Shown here piece by piece: positions 1 through 9,339 of a DNA stretch of 64,000 nucleotides. A program made the translations under genes and the position numbers. Under the pieces are notes generated by a model. The model was given only the letters and a program-made list of their open reading frames with translations, was not told where the DNA came from and made no database searches. Origin of the DNA: Streptomyces sp. ATexAB-D23 (GTDB taxonomy: Bacteria; Actinomycetota; Actinomycetes; Streptomycetales; Streptomycetaceae). Location of the stretch: contig NZ_KB892079.1 in NCBI RefSeq assembly GCF_000373645.1, positions 231,977-295,976 on the forward strand. Reading direction: 5' to 3'. Every line of letters begins with the position of its first letter. Position 1 is the first letter of the stretch.

Positions 1-924
1 GCCAAGGCCGAGGCCGGCAAGCGCGTCGGCCAGGCCCGCGGTGCCGTGGGCAAGGCCCTCGCCGCCCGCCAGGCGGAGCTGGAGGCCGAGCGGGACGCCC
101 GCGTCCTGGTCGAGGAGGCGGTGGACGTCACGCTGCCCTACGACCGCACCCCGGCCGGCGCCCGCCACCCGCTGACGACCTTCATGGAGCGCGTCGCCGA
201 CGTCTTCGTGGCCATGGGCTACGAGATCGCCGAGGGCCCCGAGGCCGAGGCCGAGTGGTTCAACTTCGACGCCCTGAACTTCGTGCCCGACCACCCGGCC
301 CGGCAGATGCAGGACACCTTCTTCGTCCAGGGCGCCGACGGCGCGAAGAACGACGAGTCCGGTGTCGTCCTGCGTACCCACACCTCGCCGGTCCAGGCCC
401 GCACGCTGCTCGACCGCGAGCCCCCCGTCTACGTCGTCTGCCCCGGCCGCGTCTACCGCACCGACGAGCTGGACGCCACGCACACCCCGGTCTTCCACCA
501 GATCGAGCTGCTGGCCGTGGACGAGGGCCTCACCATGGCCGACCTGAAGGGCACCCTCGACCACATGGTCCAGGCGCTCTTCGGCGCCGACATGAAGACC
601 CGGCTGCGCCCGAACTTCTTCCCGTTCACCGAGCCGTCCGCCGAGATGGACATGGTCTGCTACGTCTGCCGCGGCGCGTCCGTCGGCAACCCGGACCGCC
701 CCTGCCGCACCTGCGGCAGCGAGGGCTGGATCGAGCTGGGCGGCTGCGGCATGGTCAACCCCAAGGTGCTCACCGCCTGCGGCGTCGACCCCCGGAAGTA
801 CAGCGGATTCGCCTTCGGGTTCGGCATCGAACGGATGCTGATGTTCCGCCACAACGTAGAAGACATGCGAGACATGGTCGAGGGTGACGTCCGGTTCACC
901 CGGCCCTTCGGGATGGAGATCTGA
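1..924 (+). CDS. pheS: Phenylalanyl-tRNA synthetase alpha subunit, 5' end outside window
   Basis: Catalytic subunit of the cytoplasmic alpha2-beta2 PheRS, which charges tRNA-Phe with phenylalanine at the expense of ATP. The frame is open from base 1, and the first residues (KAEAGKRVGQARG) continue the N-terminal coiled-coil arm of PheS, so the true start lies upstream and roughly 60 residues are missing. Class II synthetase motifs are visible: the motif 2 region around RVYRTDELDATHTPVFHQ, and the C-terminal motif 3 region GFGIERMLMFRHNVEDMR. The stop TGA overlaps the pheT start by one base (TGATG), so the two are translationally coupled. Confidence 0.97.
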   Translation, partial: AKAEAGKRVGQARGAVGKALAARQAELEAERDARVLVEEAVDVTLPYDRTPAGARHPLTTFMERVADVFVAMGYEIAEGPEAEAEWFNFDALNFVPDHPARQMQDTFFVQGADGAKNDESGVVLRTHTSPVQARTLLDREPPVYVVCPGRVYRTDELDATHTPVFHQIELLAVDEGLTMADLKGTLDHMVQALFGADMKTRLRPNFFPFTEPSAEMDMVCYVCRGASVGNPDRPCRTCGSEGWIELGGCGMVNPKVLTACGVDPRKYSGFAFGFGIERMLMFRHNVEDMRDMVEGDVRFTRPFGMEI

Positions 925-3434
925 TGCGCGTCCCGCTTTCCTGGCTGCGGGAGTACGTCGACCTGCCGGCCACCGAGACCGGCCGTGACGTACAGGCCAA
1001 GCTCGTCGCCGTCGGCCTGGAGGTCGAGACGGTCGAGCAGATCGGCGCCGGCCTCACCGGCCCGCTGGTCGTCGGACAGGTGCTGACCATCGAGGAGCTG
1101 GAGGGCTTCAAGAAGCCGATCCGCTTCTGCACGGTGGACGTCGGCACGGCCAACGGCACCGGCGAGCCGCAGGAGATCGTCTGCGGAGCCCGTAACTTCG
1201 CCGTCGGCGACAAGGTCGTCGTGGTCCTGCCCGGCGCCGTGCTGCCCGGCGACTTCGCGATCGCCGCCCGCAAGACGTACGGCAAGACCTCGCACGGCAT
1301 GATCTGCTCCACCGACGAGCTCGGCATGGGCGACGACGGCACGCACGGCATCATCGTGCTGCCGCCGGAGCACGAGGCCGGCACCGACGCCATCGAGCTG
1401 CTCGAACTCGTGGACGAGGTCCTCGACATCGCCGTCACGCCCGACCGCGGTTACTGCCTGTCGATGCGGGGCGTCGCCCGCGAGACCGCCACCGCCTACG
1501 GCCTGCCGCTGCGCGACCCGGCTCTCCTGGACGTGCCCGCGCCCAACGCGTACGGCTACCCGGTCAAGGTCTCCGACCCGATCGGCTGCTCCCGCTTCAC
1601 CGCGCGCACCGTCGTCGGACTCCAGCCCGAGGCCCGTACGCCGATCTGGATGCAGCGCCGGCTCCAGAAGGCGGACATGCGGCCGATCTCGCTCGCCGTC
1701 GACGTCACCAACTACGTGATGCTCGAACTCGGCCAGCCGCTGCACGCCTACGACCGCACCCGCATCGACGGGCCGATCGGGGTGCGCCGCGCCGAGCAGG
1801 GCGAGAAGCTCACCACGCTCGACGGCGCGGCCCGCGTCCTGGACGCCGGGGACCTCGTCATCACGGACAACCGCGGCCCCATCGGCCTCGCGGGCGTCAT
1901 GGGCGGCGCCGACACGGAGATCGCGGACGCCGCCGAGGGCGCGCACACCGCCGAGGTCGTCATCGAGGCCGCGCACTTCGACGCGATCTCGATCGCCCGC
2001 ACCGCACGCCGCCACAAGCTGCCCTCCGAGGCGTCCAAGCGCTTCGAGCGCGGCGTCGACCCGCAGGCCGCCGCCGCTGCCGCGCAGCGCACCGTCGACC
2101 TGCTGGTGCTCCTGGCCGGCGGCACCGCCGAGGCGGGCGTCACCGAGGTGACCGCCCCCTCCGCGCCCCGCACCATCACGATGCCCGCCGACCACCCCGA
2201 CAAGGTCGCCGGTGTCACCTACGGCCGCGAGACCGTCGTGCGCCGCCTCCAGGAGGTCGGCTGCGACGTCTACGGGCAGGACGAGCTCCTCGTCACGACC
2301 CCGTCCTGGCGGCCCGACCTGAACGAGCCGAACGACCTCGCCGAAGAGGTCATCCGGCTGGAGGGCTACGAGAACCTCCCCTCCACGCTCCCGACGCCGC
2401 CCTCGGGCCGCGGGCTCACCGACCGCCAGCGGCTGCACCGCCGCGTCGGCCGGGCGCTCGCGGGCGCGGGCTACGTCGAGGCGCTGAACTACCCGTTCAT
2501 CGGCGAGGCGGTCCTCGACCAGCTCAGTCTGGAGGCGGACGACGACCGCCGCCGCACCGTCGAGCTGGTCAACCCGATCTCCGACGAGGAGCCCTCGCTG
2601 CGCACCACGCTGCTGCCGGGTCTCCTCGGCGCGCTGCGGCGCAACGACGGCCGCGGCAGCCATGACCTCGCGCTCTTCGAGACCGGTCTCGTCTTCAGGC
2701 CGTCGGGGCAGGAGACCAAGCCCGTCCGGCTGCCCGTCGACCGGCGCCCGTCGGACGAGGAGATCGCCTCGCTCGACGCCGCGCTGCCGCGCCAGCCGCG
2801 ACACGCCGCCGTGGTCCTCGCGGGCGCCCGCGAGCAGGCCGGCTGGTGGGGCAAGGGCCGCCCCGCCGACTGGGCGGACTCCGTCGAGGCGGCGCGCACC
2901 GTCGCCCGCGAGGCCGGTGTCGAGGTCAGCGTCCGCGCCGACCGGCACGCCCCGTGGCACCCGGGCCGCTGCGCCGCGCTGTATGTGACGGTCGCCGGCG
3001 AGGAGACCTTGTTCGGACACGCGGGCGAGCTGCACCCGCGCGTCATCAAGGAACTCCACCTGCCCGATCGCGCCTGCGCCATGGAGGTCGACCTCGACGT
3101 CCTGGAGCAGGCCGTCGACGGCGTCCTGCGGGCCCCGCGGATCTCCACCTTCCCGGTGGCTACCCAGGACGTCGCGCTGGTCGTCGGCCAGGACGTGCCC
3201 GCCGCCGACGTGGAGCGGGCGCTGCGCGCGGGAGCCGGTGAACTCCTGGAGTCGCTGCGACTGTTCGACGTCTTCACGGGTGAGCAGATCGGCGAGGGCC
3301 GCAAGTCCCTGGCGTACGCGCTGCGGTTCCGTGCCGGCGACCGCACGCTGACGGTCGACGAGGCGAGTGCCGCCCGGGACGCGGCGGTGGCGTTGGCCGC
3401 CGAGCGCACGGGCGCGGTGCTGCGCGGCGCGTAG
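924..3434 (+). CDS. pheT: Phenylalanyl-tRNA synthetase beta subunit
   Basis: 836-residue partner of PheS, of normal bacterial length, carrying tRNA-binding and editing functions. Domain order fits PheT: an N-terminal EMAP/OB-like tRNA-binding domain (about 40-155, with the IVCGARNF segment), the B3/B4 editing region (about 210-400, including HKLPSEASKRFERGVD), the B5 domain, a catalytic-like core, and a C-terminal anticodon-binding ferredoxin-fold domain starting near RISTFPVATQDVALVV. The ATG shares a base with the pheS stop, so this is a two-gene operon closed by the hairpin just downstream. Confidence 0.97.
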   Translation: MRVPLSWLREYVDLPATETGRDVQAKLVAVGLEVETVEQIGAGLTGPLVVGQVLTIEELEGFKKPIRFCTVDVGTANGTGEPQEIVCGARNFAVGDKVVVVLPGAVLPGDFAIAARKTYGKTSHGMICSTDELGMGDDGTHGIIVLPPEHEAGTDAIELLELVDEVLDIAVTPDRGYCLSMRGVARETATAYGLPLRDPALLDVPAPNAYGYPVKVSDPIGCSRFTARTVVGLQPEARTPIWMQRRLQKADMRPISLAVDVTNYVMLELGQPLHAYDRTRIDGPIGVRRAEQGEKLTTLDGAARVLDAGDLVITDNRGPIGLAGVMGGADTEIADAAEGAHTAEVVIEAAHFDAISIARTARRHKLPSEASKRFERGVDPQAAAAAAQRTVDLLVLLAGGTAEAGVTEVTAPSAPRTITMPADHPDKVAGVTYGRETVVRRLQEVGCDVYGQDELLVTTPSWRPDLNEPNDLAEEVIRLEGYENLPSTLPTPPSGRGLTDRQRLHRRVGRALAGAGYVEALNYPFIGEAVLDQLSLEADDDRRRTVELVNPISDEEPSLRTTLLPGLLGALRRNDGRGSHDLALFETGLVFRPSGQETKPVRLPVDRRPSDEEIASLDAALPRQPRHAAVVLAGAREQAGWWGKGRPADWADSVEAARTVAREAGVEVSVRADRHAPWHPGRCAALYVTVAGEETLFGHAGELHPRVIKELHLPDRACAMEVDLDVLEQAVDGVLRAPRISTFPVATQDVALVVGQDVPAADVERALRAGAGELLESLRLFDVFTGEQIGEGRKSLAYALRFRAGDRTLTVDEASAARDAAVALAAERTGAVLRGA

Positions 3435-3449
3435 CCGCTCCGCACGATG

Positions 3450-3487
3450 AGGAGGGGCGTATCCGGGAGACCGGATACGCCCCTCCT
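3450..3487 (+). terminator. Strong hairpin terminator after pheST
   Basis: A perfect 17-bp inverted repeat (arms 3450-3466 and 3471-3487, beginning AGGAGGGGCGTATCCGG) with a GAGA tetraloop lies 15 bp after the pheT stop. There is no long U-tract, as is usual in streptomycetes. Confidence 0.85.
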
Positions 3488-3668
3488 GCGTCTCGCAGGT
3501 CCTCTCCGCCGCGGAGTGTCGGGCAGGCCGGCGGGGGACTGCGCGGGGGGCGGTCGCCGTGCTGTACGAGGGGGAGCAGGCGACCCGTCCGCTTCCTGCG
3601 AGGGATTCATTCAAGCGAGCCGCCGGGCCGTGCGGCAGCGTGCGCGGCGGGACGGTTCGGGCATTCCG

Positions 3669-3685
3669 TTCACACCCCGTGTGAA
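3669..3685. promoter_or_regulatory. 17-bp palindrome upstream of the TPR regulator gene
   Basis: TTCACAC-CCC-GTGTGAA is a perfect 7-bp inverted repeat with a 3-bp centre, located 53 bp before the ATG at 3739. The rest of the 304-bp gap 3435-3738 holds only the pheT terminator and GC-rich sequence with no convincing coding signal. The size and position suit an operator; the binding protein is unknown. Confidence 0.45.
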
Positions 3686-3738
3686 TCGTGCTCCACTGGG
3701 GCGACACGTCCTGGCGTGCCGACCCACCGGAGGGGGAC

Positions 3739-5088
3739 ATGGGGCCAAAGGAGCCCAACACTGCGCTGGAGGCTCTGATCGACGAGGCGGGCGTCTCCCG
3801 GGCCGGACTCGCCGCCCATGTGAACCGCGCCGGCCGCACCCGGGGGCTGGGCCTGCGCTACGAACACACCGCCGTCGCCCGCTGGCTCAAGGGCCAGCGC
3901 CCGCGCGGCGAGGTGCCCGACCTGATCTGCGAGGTGCTCGGAAACCGCCTGTGCCGGGCCGTTTCACTGGACGACATCGGCATGGCCGCCCCCGACGGCC
4001 ACGCGCCCGCCCAGGGCTCCTCGCTCACCGGCTTTGTGGAACGGGCCACCGCCGTCTGGCGGTCCGACGCCCAGCAGCGCCCGCACGTCGTCACCGCGCC
4101 GGCCGCCACCGGGACCACCGCGGTGATGCCCGTCTGGGAGTGGGAGAACCCCCCGGAGGACGCGGATGTGTCACGGGCCGGGCCCAACCGGGTCGGCGCG
4201 GCCGACATAGCAACGCTGCGGGCCGCCCGTGACCACTACGAACTGATGTACCGCAGGGCCGGCGGAATCGCGACGCGTTCGCGCGTCGTCGGTTTCCTCA
4301 ACGCCGAGACCGCCCCCTTGCTGCGGGGCGGCTACAGCGACACGACGGGGCGTCAGCTGCACCGCGCGGCGGGCGCGTTGGTGGCCGTCGCCGGGATCTG
4401 CGCCTACGACTCCGACGCGCACGGCCTCGCCCAGCGCTACTTCCACCAGGCGCTGCGCCTGGCCAAGGCGAGCGGGGACCGGGGGCTCGGCGGCTATGTG
4501 ATCGCCCTGCTGGTCAACCAGTCGCTGTTCCTGGCCGAGTACCGCCAGTCCGTGGCCTTCGCCGAGGCGGCCCTGCGCGCGGCGGGACGCGAGATCACCC
4601 CCGCCCTCGCCGCCGACCTCCACGCGATGCAGGCCAAGGCGTACGCCCGGCTCGGGGACCGGGTGGGCGCGCTGACGTGCATCGGCCACGCCGAGTCGGA
4701 GGCCGCCCGGATCCGGCCGGGCCGGGAGCCGGACGAGACGGGGTACGTCCAGCCGGGGCTGGTCGATGTGCAGGTGGCGGAAGCGCTGTTGAGCCTCGGG
4801 GATCTCGCGGGGGCGCGGGAGCACGCGGTGGCGGCGGTGAGCACGCCCGCGCACGACCGGGGCATGGTCCACCGGCTCGCGATGCTGACCACTATCGAGC
4901 TGCGGCAGGGCGAGGCGGACCGGGCGGCGGTCACGGCCACCGAGATGGCGGACCGGGCCCGCGGCATGGAGTCGCAGCGGCTGCGTGACCGGCTGCGGAC
5001 GGTGCGCGAGGAACTGGTCGCCAGCGGGTGCGCGGACGCGGAGCGGGCCGCCGAACGGGTCGAGGGGGCGCTGCGCGTACCGCTGTGA
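3739..5088 (+). CDS. TPR-containing transcriptional regulator, NsdA/NsdB-like
   Basis: 449-residue cytoplasmic protein. The first ~60 residues resemble the short helix-turn-helix-like N-terminus of a Streptomyces family of regulators (ALIDEAGVSRAGLAAHVNRAG, then HTAVARWLKGQRPRG). The rest is alpha-helical with tetratricopeptide-like repeats (about 190-430, for example AGICAYDSDAHGLAQRYF and LAMLTTIELRQGEADRAA). Family members such as NsdA affect development and antibiotic production; a similar role here is inference. ATG 3739 is chosen over an in-frame GTG at 3688 because GGAGG lies 5 bp upstream of it. Confidence 0.75.
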   Translation: MGPKEPNTALEALIDEAGVSRAGLAAHVNRAGRTRGLGLRYEHTAVARWLKGQRPRGEVPDLICEVLGNRLCRAVSLDDIGMAAPDGHAPAQGSSLTGFVERATAVWRSDAQQRPHVVTAPAATGTTAVMPVWEWENPPEDADVSRAGPNRVGAADIATLRAARDHYELMYRRAGGIATRSRVVGFLNAETAPLLRGGYSDTTGRQLHRAAGALVAVAGICAYDSDAHGLAQRYFHQALRLAKASGDRGLGGYVIALLVNQSLFLAEYRQSVAFAEAALRAAGREITPALAADLHAMQAKAYARLGDRVGALTCIGHAESEAARIRPGREPDETGYVQPGLVDVQVAEALLSLGDLAGAREHAVAAVSTPAHDRGMVHRLAMLTTIELRQGEADRAAVTATEMADRARGMESQRLRDRLRTVREELVASGCADAERAAERVEGALRVPL

Positions 5089-5139
5089 GCCCCGGTCTGC
5101 TGCGATACGGCCACCTACGAGCAAGAAGGTGGCAGAACT

Positions 5140-5670
5140 GTGCAATGGACGAATCTGAACGAACAGACTGTGTATGAGAACCGTTGGTTCCGGGTCAATC
5201 TGGCCGACGTCGTGCTCCCCGACGGGGGCCGTCTCGACCACTTCGTGATCCGGCTCCGCCCGGTGGCGGCGGCGACCGTCGTCAACGCGGCGAACGAGGT
5301 GCTGCTGCTGTGGCGGCACCGGTTCATCACCGACAGCTGGGGCTGGGAACTGGCCGCGGGCGTGGTGGAGGACGGCGAGGAGCCGGCCGCCGCGGCCGCC
5401 CGGGAGATGGAGGAGGAGACCGGCTGGCGTCCCGGCCCATTGCACCCGCTGCTGACCGTGGAACCGTCCAACGGCCTCACCGACGCCCGGCACCACTTCT
5501 ACTGGGGCGAGGAGGCGGCCCGGACCGGGGAGCCCCGCGACGCCTTCGAGTCCTCGCGCCGCGAGTGGATACCGCTCAAGCTGGTACCCGACCTGATCGC
5601 CCGCGGCGAGGTCCCGGCGGCGGGCATGGCGGCCGGGCTGATGATGCTGCACCACTTACGGCTGGGCTGA
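5140..5670 (+). CDS. Nudix hydrolase containing a TTA codon
   Basis: 176-residue pyrophosphohydrolase, probably acting on a nucleoside-diphosphate derivative such as ADP-ribose. A complete Nudix box is visible: G-x5-E-x7-REMEEETGW at about residues 74-96, within the GVVEDGEE segment. The start is GTG 5140, preceded by AAGAAGGTGG. It lies 51 bp after the TPR regulator gene on the same strand, so cotranscription is possible. Codon 173 (5656-5658) is TTA, the rare leucine codon read by the bldA tRNA in Streptomyces, which could delay translation until late growth. The exact substrate cannot be read from the sequence. Confidence 0.88.
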   Translation: MQWTNLNEQTVYENRWFRVNLADVVLPDGGRLDHFVIRLRPVAAATVVNAANEVLLLWRHRFITDSWGWELAAGVVEDGEEPAAAAAREMEEETGWRPGPLHPLLTVEPSNGLTDARHHFYWGEEAARTGEPRDAFESSRREWIPLKLVPDLIARGEVPAAGMAAGLMMLHHLRLG

Positions 5671-5677
5671 GCCGCAC

Positions 5678-5718
5678 CCGGTCCGGGCGAGGGACCGCGC
5701 GCCCCTCGCCCGGACCGG
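5678..5718. terminator. Bidirectional terminator hairpin
   Basis: Perfect 16-bp inverted repeat (arms 5678-5693 and 5703-5718, CCGGTCCGGGCGAGGG) with a 9-nt loop, between the convergent Nudix gene and the 3-hydroxybutyryl-CoA dehydrogenase gene. Confidence 0.8.
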
Positions 5719-5727
5719 TCCGCGCCG

Positions 5728-6588
5728 TCACGCGTACGGGTAGAACCCCGACCCCGTCTTGCGCCCGAGCCGGCCCGCGTCCACCATGCGCTGGAGCAGC
5801 GGGGGAGCGGCGTACAGGGGCTCCTTGTATTCGGCGTACATCGAGTCGGCGACCGAGGCCACGGTGTCCAGGCCGATCAGGTCCGCGAGCTTGAGCGGGC
5901 CCATCGGGTGGGCGCAGCCCATCTCCATGCCGTTGTCGATGTCCTCGCGGCTGGCGATGCCCGACTCGAACATCCGGATCGCGGAGAGGAGGTACGGGAT
6001 CAGCAGGGCATTGACGACGAAGCCGGAGCGGTCCTGGGCGCGGATCGGGTGCTTGCCCAGTATGTCCTGCACCACGGCCTCGGACCGTGCGATCGTCTCG
6101 TCCGAGGTGGTGAGCGCGGGGATCAGTTCGACGAGCTTCTGCACGGGCGCCGGGTTGAAGAAGTGGATGCCGATGACCTGGTCCGGCCGGGAGGTGGCGA
6201 CGGCCAGCTTCACCAGCGGGATCGAGGAGGTGTTGGAGGCGAGGATCGCGTCCGGGCGGGTCACCACCTGGTCGAGGACCTGGAAGATCTCGGTCTTGAC
6301 CTGCTCGTTTTCCACGACGGCCTCGATGACGAGGTCACGGTCGGCGAACTCGCCGAGGTCGGTGGTGAAGCTGAGGCGGTCCAGCGTCTCGTCGCGCTCC
6401 GCCGCGGTGATCTTGCCGCGCTCCGCCGCCTTCGACAGGGAGTTGTGGAGCCGGGTGCGGCCGATCTCCAGCGCCTCGCCGGTCGTCTCGGCCACCTTGA
6501 CGTCCAGGCCGCTGCGGGCGCAGACCTCCGCGATGCCGGCGCCCATCTGGCCGCAGCCCACCACTCCGACGCGTGCAATGTCGGCCAT
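5728..6588 (-). CDS. hbdA: 3-hydroxybutyryl-CoA dehydrogenase
   Basis: 286-residue NAD(P)-dependent enzyme that interconverts acetoacetyl-CoA and 3-hydroxybutyryl-CoA, feeding butyryl-CoA and ethylmalonyl-CoA metabolism. The N-terminal Rossmann fold begins VGVVGCGQMGAGIAEVCA; the catalytic segment ASNTSSIPL and the following HFFNPAPVQKLVE motif are present; the C-terminal dimerisation domain contains GFVVNALLIPYL and MEMGCAHPMGPLKLADLIGL. ATG 6588 is preferred because GAGGTG lies about 9 bp upstream. Length matches the short (single-domain) HBD family. Confidence 0.93.
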   Translation of the reverse strand: MADIARVGVVGCGQMGAGIAEVCARSGLDVKVAETTGEALEIGRTRLHNSLSKAAERGKITAAERDETLDRLSFTTDLGEFADRDLVIEAVVENEQVKTEIFQVLDQVVTRPDAILASNTSSIPLVKLAVATSRPDQVIGIHFFNPAPVQKLVELIPALTTSDETIARSEAVVQDILGKHPIRAQDRSGFVVNALLIPYLLSAIRMFESGIASREDIDNGMEMGCAHPMGPLKLADLIGLDTVASVADSMYAEYKEPLYAAPPLLQRMVDAGRLGRKTGSGFYPYA

Positions 6589-6776
6589 AGAGTCCGTCAC
6601 CTCGTGCCTCTCGATGTTCTCCGTTCGGCGGCTTCCGTCTGATTCCGGGCTCCACCACGACTCCACGACGTTACTCCGTCGCCTGCCGGGGATCGCGGGC
6701 CGGGGCGGGCATGCTCGGACCTGCGCCCGGATTGCGGGCATATGAACGAGTGCGGAGAAGGGGCAGGTGCGGCGCG

Positions 6777-8057
6777 ATGCGAGGAGTGACCCGAAGGGGT
6801 TGGGTGACCGGTGCGGCCGGGGCGGTCGCCGGGGTGGCGGGGGCGGCGGCCGTGGCCGGTGACGCCGCCGTCGCGACGCCCCGGCGGGCCCCGGCCCGCC
6901 CGGGACCGGCCGGCCGGCGGGACGTGGTGCGGCGCGAGCTGCGCGGCATGTGGGTGGCGACCATCGCCAACACCGACTGGCCGTCGAAGGCCGGGCTGTC
7001 CGCCGACGCGCAGCGGGCCGAGTTGATCGCGTACCTCGACCGGGCCGTCGAGCGGAAGCTGAACGCGGTGATCCTCCAGGTCCGCCCGTCCGCCGACGCG
7101 CTGTGGCCCTCCGCTTACGAACCGTGGGCCCAGTGCCTGACGGGGGTGCAGGGCAAGGACCCCGGTTGGGACCCGCTGGGCACCGCGGTCCAGGAGGCGC
7201 ACAGCCGGGGGCTCGAACTGCACGCCTGGTTCAACCCGTACCGGGTGGCCAACCACACGGACCTCTCGAAGCTGACCGCGAGCCACCCGGCCCGGCGCCA
7301 CCCCGACTGGGTCCTGCCCTACGGCGGCAAGCTGTACTACAACCCGGGCCTGCCCGAGGTCCGCGCCTTCGTGCGGGACGCGATGCTGGACGCGGTCCGC
7401 CGCTACGACATCGACGCGGTGCACTGGGACGACTACTTCTACCCGTATCCGGTGGCCGGCGAGACCTTCGCGGACGGCGCCGCCTACGAGAAGTACGGCG
7501 CGGGCTTCCCGGACAGGGCCGCCTGGCGGCGCGACAACACGGACAAGCTGGTACGCGAGACCGCCGAACGCGTCAAGGCACTCAAGCCCGGCGTCCGGTT
7601 CGGGATCAGCCCCTTCGGCGTCTGGCGCAACGCGGCCACGGACCCGGCCGGCTCGGACACCAGGGCGGGCGTGGAGACGTACGACGACCTGTACGCCGAC
7701 ACCCGGGGCTGGATCAAGAAGGGCTGGATCGACTACATCTGCCCGCAGCTCTACTGGAACATCGGCTACCCGGCGGCGGACTACGCCGTGCTCGTGCCCT
7801 GGTGGTCCGAGGTCGTACGCGGCACGGGCGTCGACCTCTTCATCGGCGAGGCGCTCTACAAATGCGGCGACCCGGCCCAGCCCGCGGCCTGGCAGGACCC
7901 GGCGGAGCTGTCGCACCACATCGTCCTGGCGGCCCGGCACGACCAGGTCCGCGGCCACGCCTACTTCTCGGCGAAGAGCGTGGTCACGGACCGGATCGGC
8001 GCGCTGGACCGGGTGGTCGCCGACCACTACCGGTCACGTGTGCGGCCGCCGCGCTGA
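6777..8057 (+). CDS. Exported glycosyl hydrolase-like protein (DUF187/GHL10)
   Basis: 426-residue protein of the DUF187/GHL10 family, a TIM-barrel family related to glycoside hydrolases and thought to act on cell-wall or extracellular glycans. The N-terminus carries a twin-arginine-like signal (TRRGWVTGAAGAVAGVAG), so the mature enzyme should be outside the membrane. Conserved family segments include ELRGMWVATIANTDWPS, NAVILQVRPSADALW, GLELHAWFNPYRV, DAVHWDDYFYPYP and the late IDYICPQLYWNIGYP. The start at ATG 6777 has AGGTG about 7 bp upstream. The substrate is not known. Confidence 0.85.
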   Translation: MRGVTRRGWVTGAAGAVAGVAGAAAVAGDAAVATPRRAPARPGPAGRRDVVRRELRGMWVATIANTDWPSKAGLSADAQRAELIAYLDRAVERKLNAVILQVRPSADALWPSAYEPWAQCLTGVQGKDPGWDPLGTAVQEAHSRGLELHAWFNPYRVANHTDLSKLTASHPARRHPDWVLPYGGKLYYNPGLPEVRAFVRDAMLDAVRRYDIDAVHWDDYFYPYPVAGETFADGAAYEKYGAGFPDRAAWRRDNTDKLVRETAERVKALKPGVRFGISPFGVWRNAATDPAGSDTRAGVETYDDLYADTRGWIKKGWIDYICPQLYWNIGYPAADYAVLVPWWSEVVRGTGVDLFIGEALYKCGDPAQPAAWQDPAELSHHIVLAARHDQVRGHAYFSAKSVVTDRIGALDRVVADHYRSRVRPPR

Positions 8058-8070
8058 CGGTTGGGGCCAT

Positions 8071-8122
8071 GGGCCTTTCATCCGGATCGCCGCCGGGCGC
8101 GGGCTGATCCGGAGAAAGGCCC
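8071..8122. terminator. Bidirectional terminator hairpin
   Basis: Long inverted repeat: GGGCCTTTC (8071-8079) and TCCGGATC (8081-8088) pair with GATCCGGA (8106-8113) and GAAAGGCCC (8114-8122), leaving a single bulged A and a 17-nt loop. It lies between convergent genes and reaches the last base of the DUF1918 gene. Confidence 0.8.
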
Positions 8123-8337
8123 TACGTGATGTCCGCGTCCCGGCCGGACGCGCAGCCGGTGTGCTGGACGACCGTGTCGGGGCCCGGCGCGAGCAGATGT
8201 TCGTGTCCGTCGTCGAAGCGGACGCGGTACGGGGGAGTGCCCCCGGCCCCGAGGACTTCGACGATCTCCGCGACCCGGTCCTGCTGTCCCACGGTCCTGC
8301 CGTGCGTCAGCAGCCGGTCGCCCGTGTGTGCCTCCAT
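8122..8337 (-). CDS. DUF1918 small protein
   Basis: 71-residue protein with the DUF1918 pattern: MEAHTGDRLLTHGRTVGQQDRVAEIVEV followed by PYRVRFDDGHEHLLAPGPD. This is a small SH3-like beta domain common in actinobacteria, of unknown function. GAGGAGGT lies 8 bp before ATG 8337, which fixes the start over an upstream in-frame ATG. Confidence 0.8.
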   Translation of the reverse strand: MEAHTGDRLLTHGRTVGQQDRVAEIVEVLGAGGTPPYRVRFDDGHEHLLAPGPDTVVQHTGCASGRDADIT

Positions 8338-8379
8338 CGGGAGTGACCTCCTCACGGGTGGCGTGCCGTTGCCGCCAGT

Positions 8380-9337
<958 letters not shown>

Positions 9338-9339
<2 letters not shown>

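Noticed and set aside
660..3839. Very long open frame opposite pheT
   Set aside because: High-GC third positions leave the antisense frame open; its protein is low-complexity and the plus strand clearly encodes PheT.
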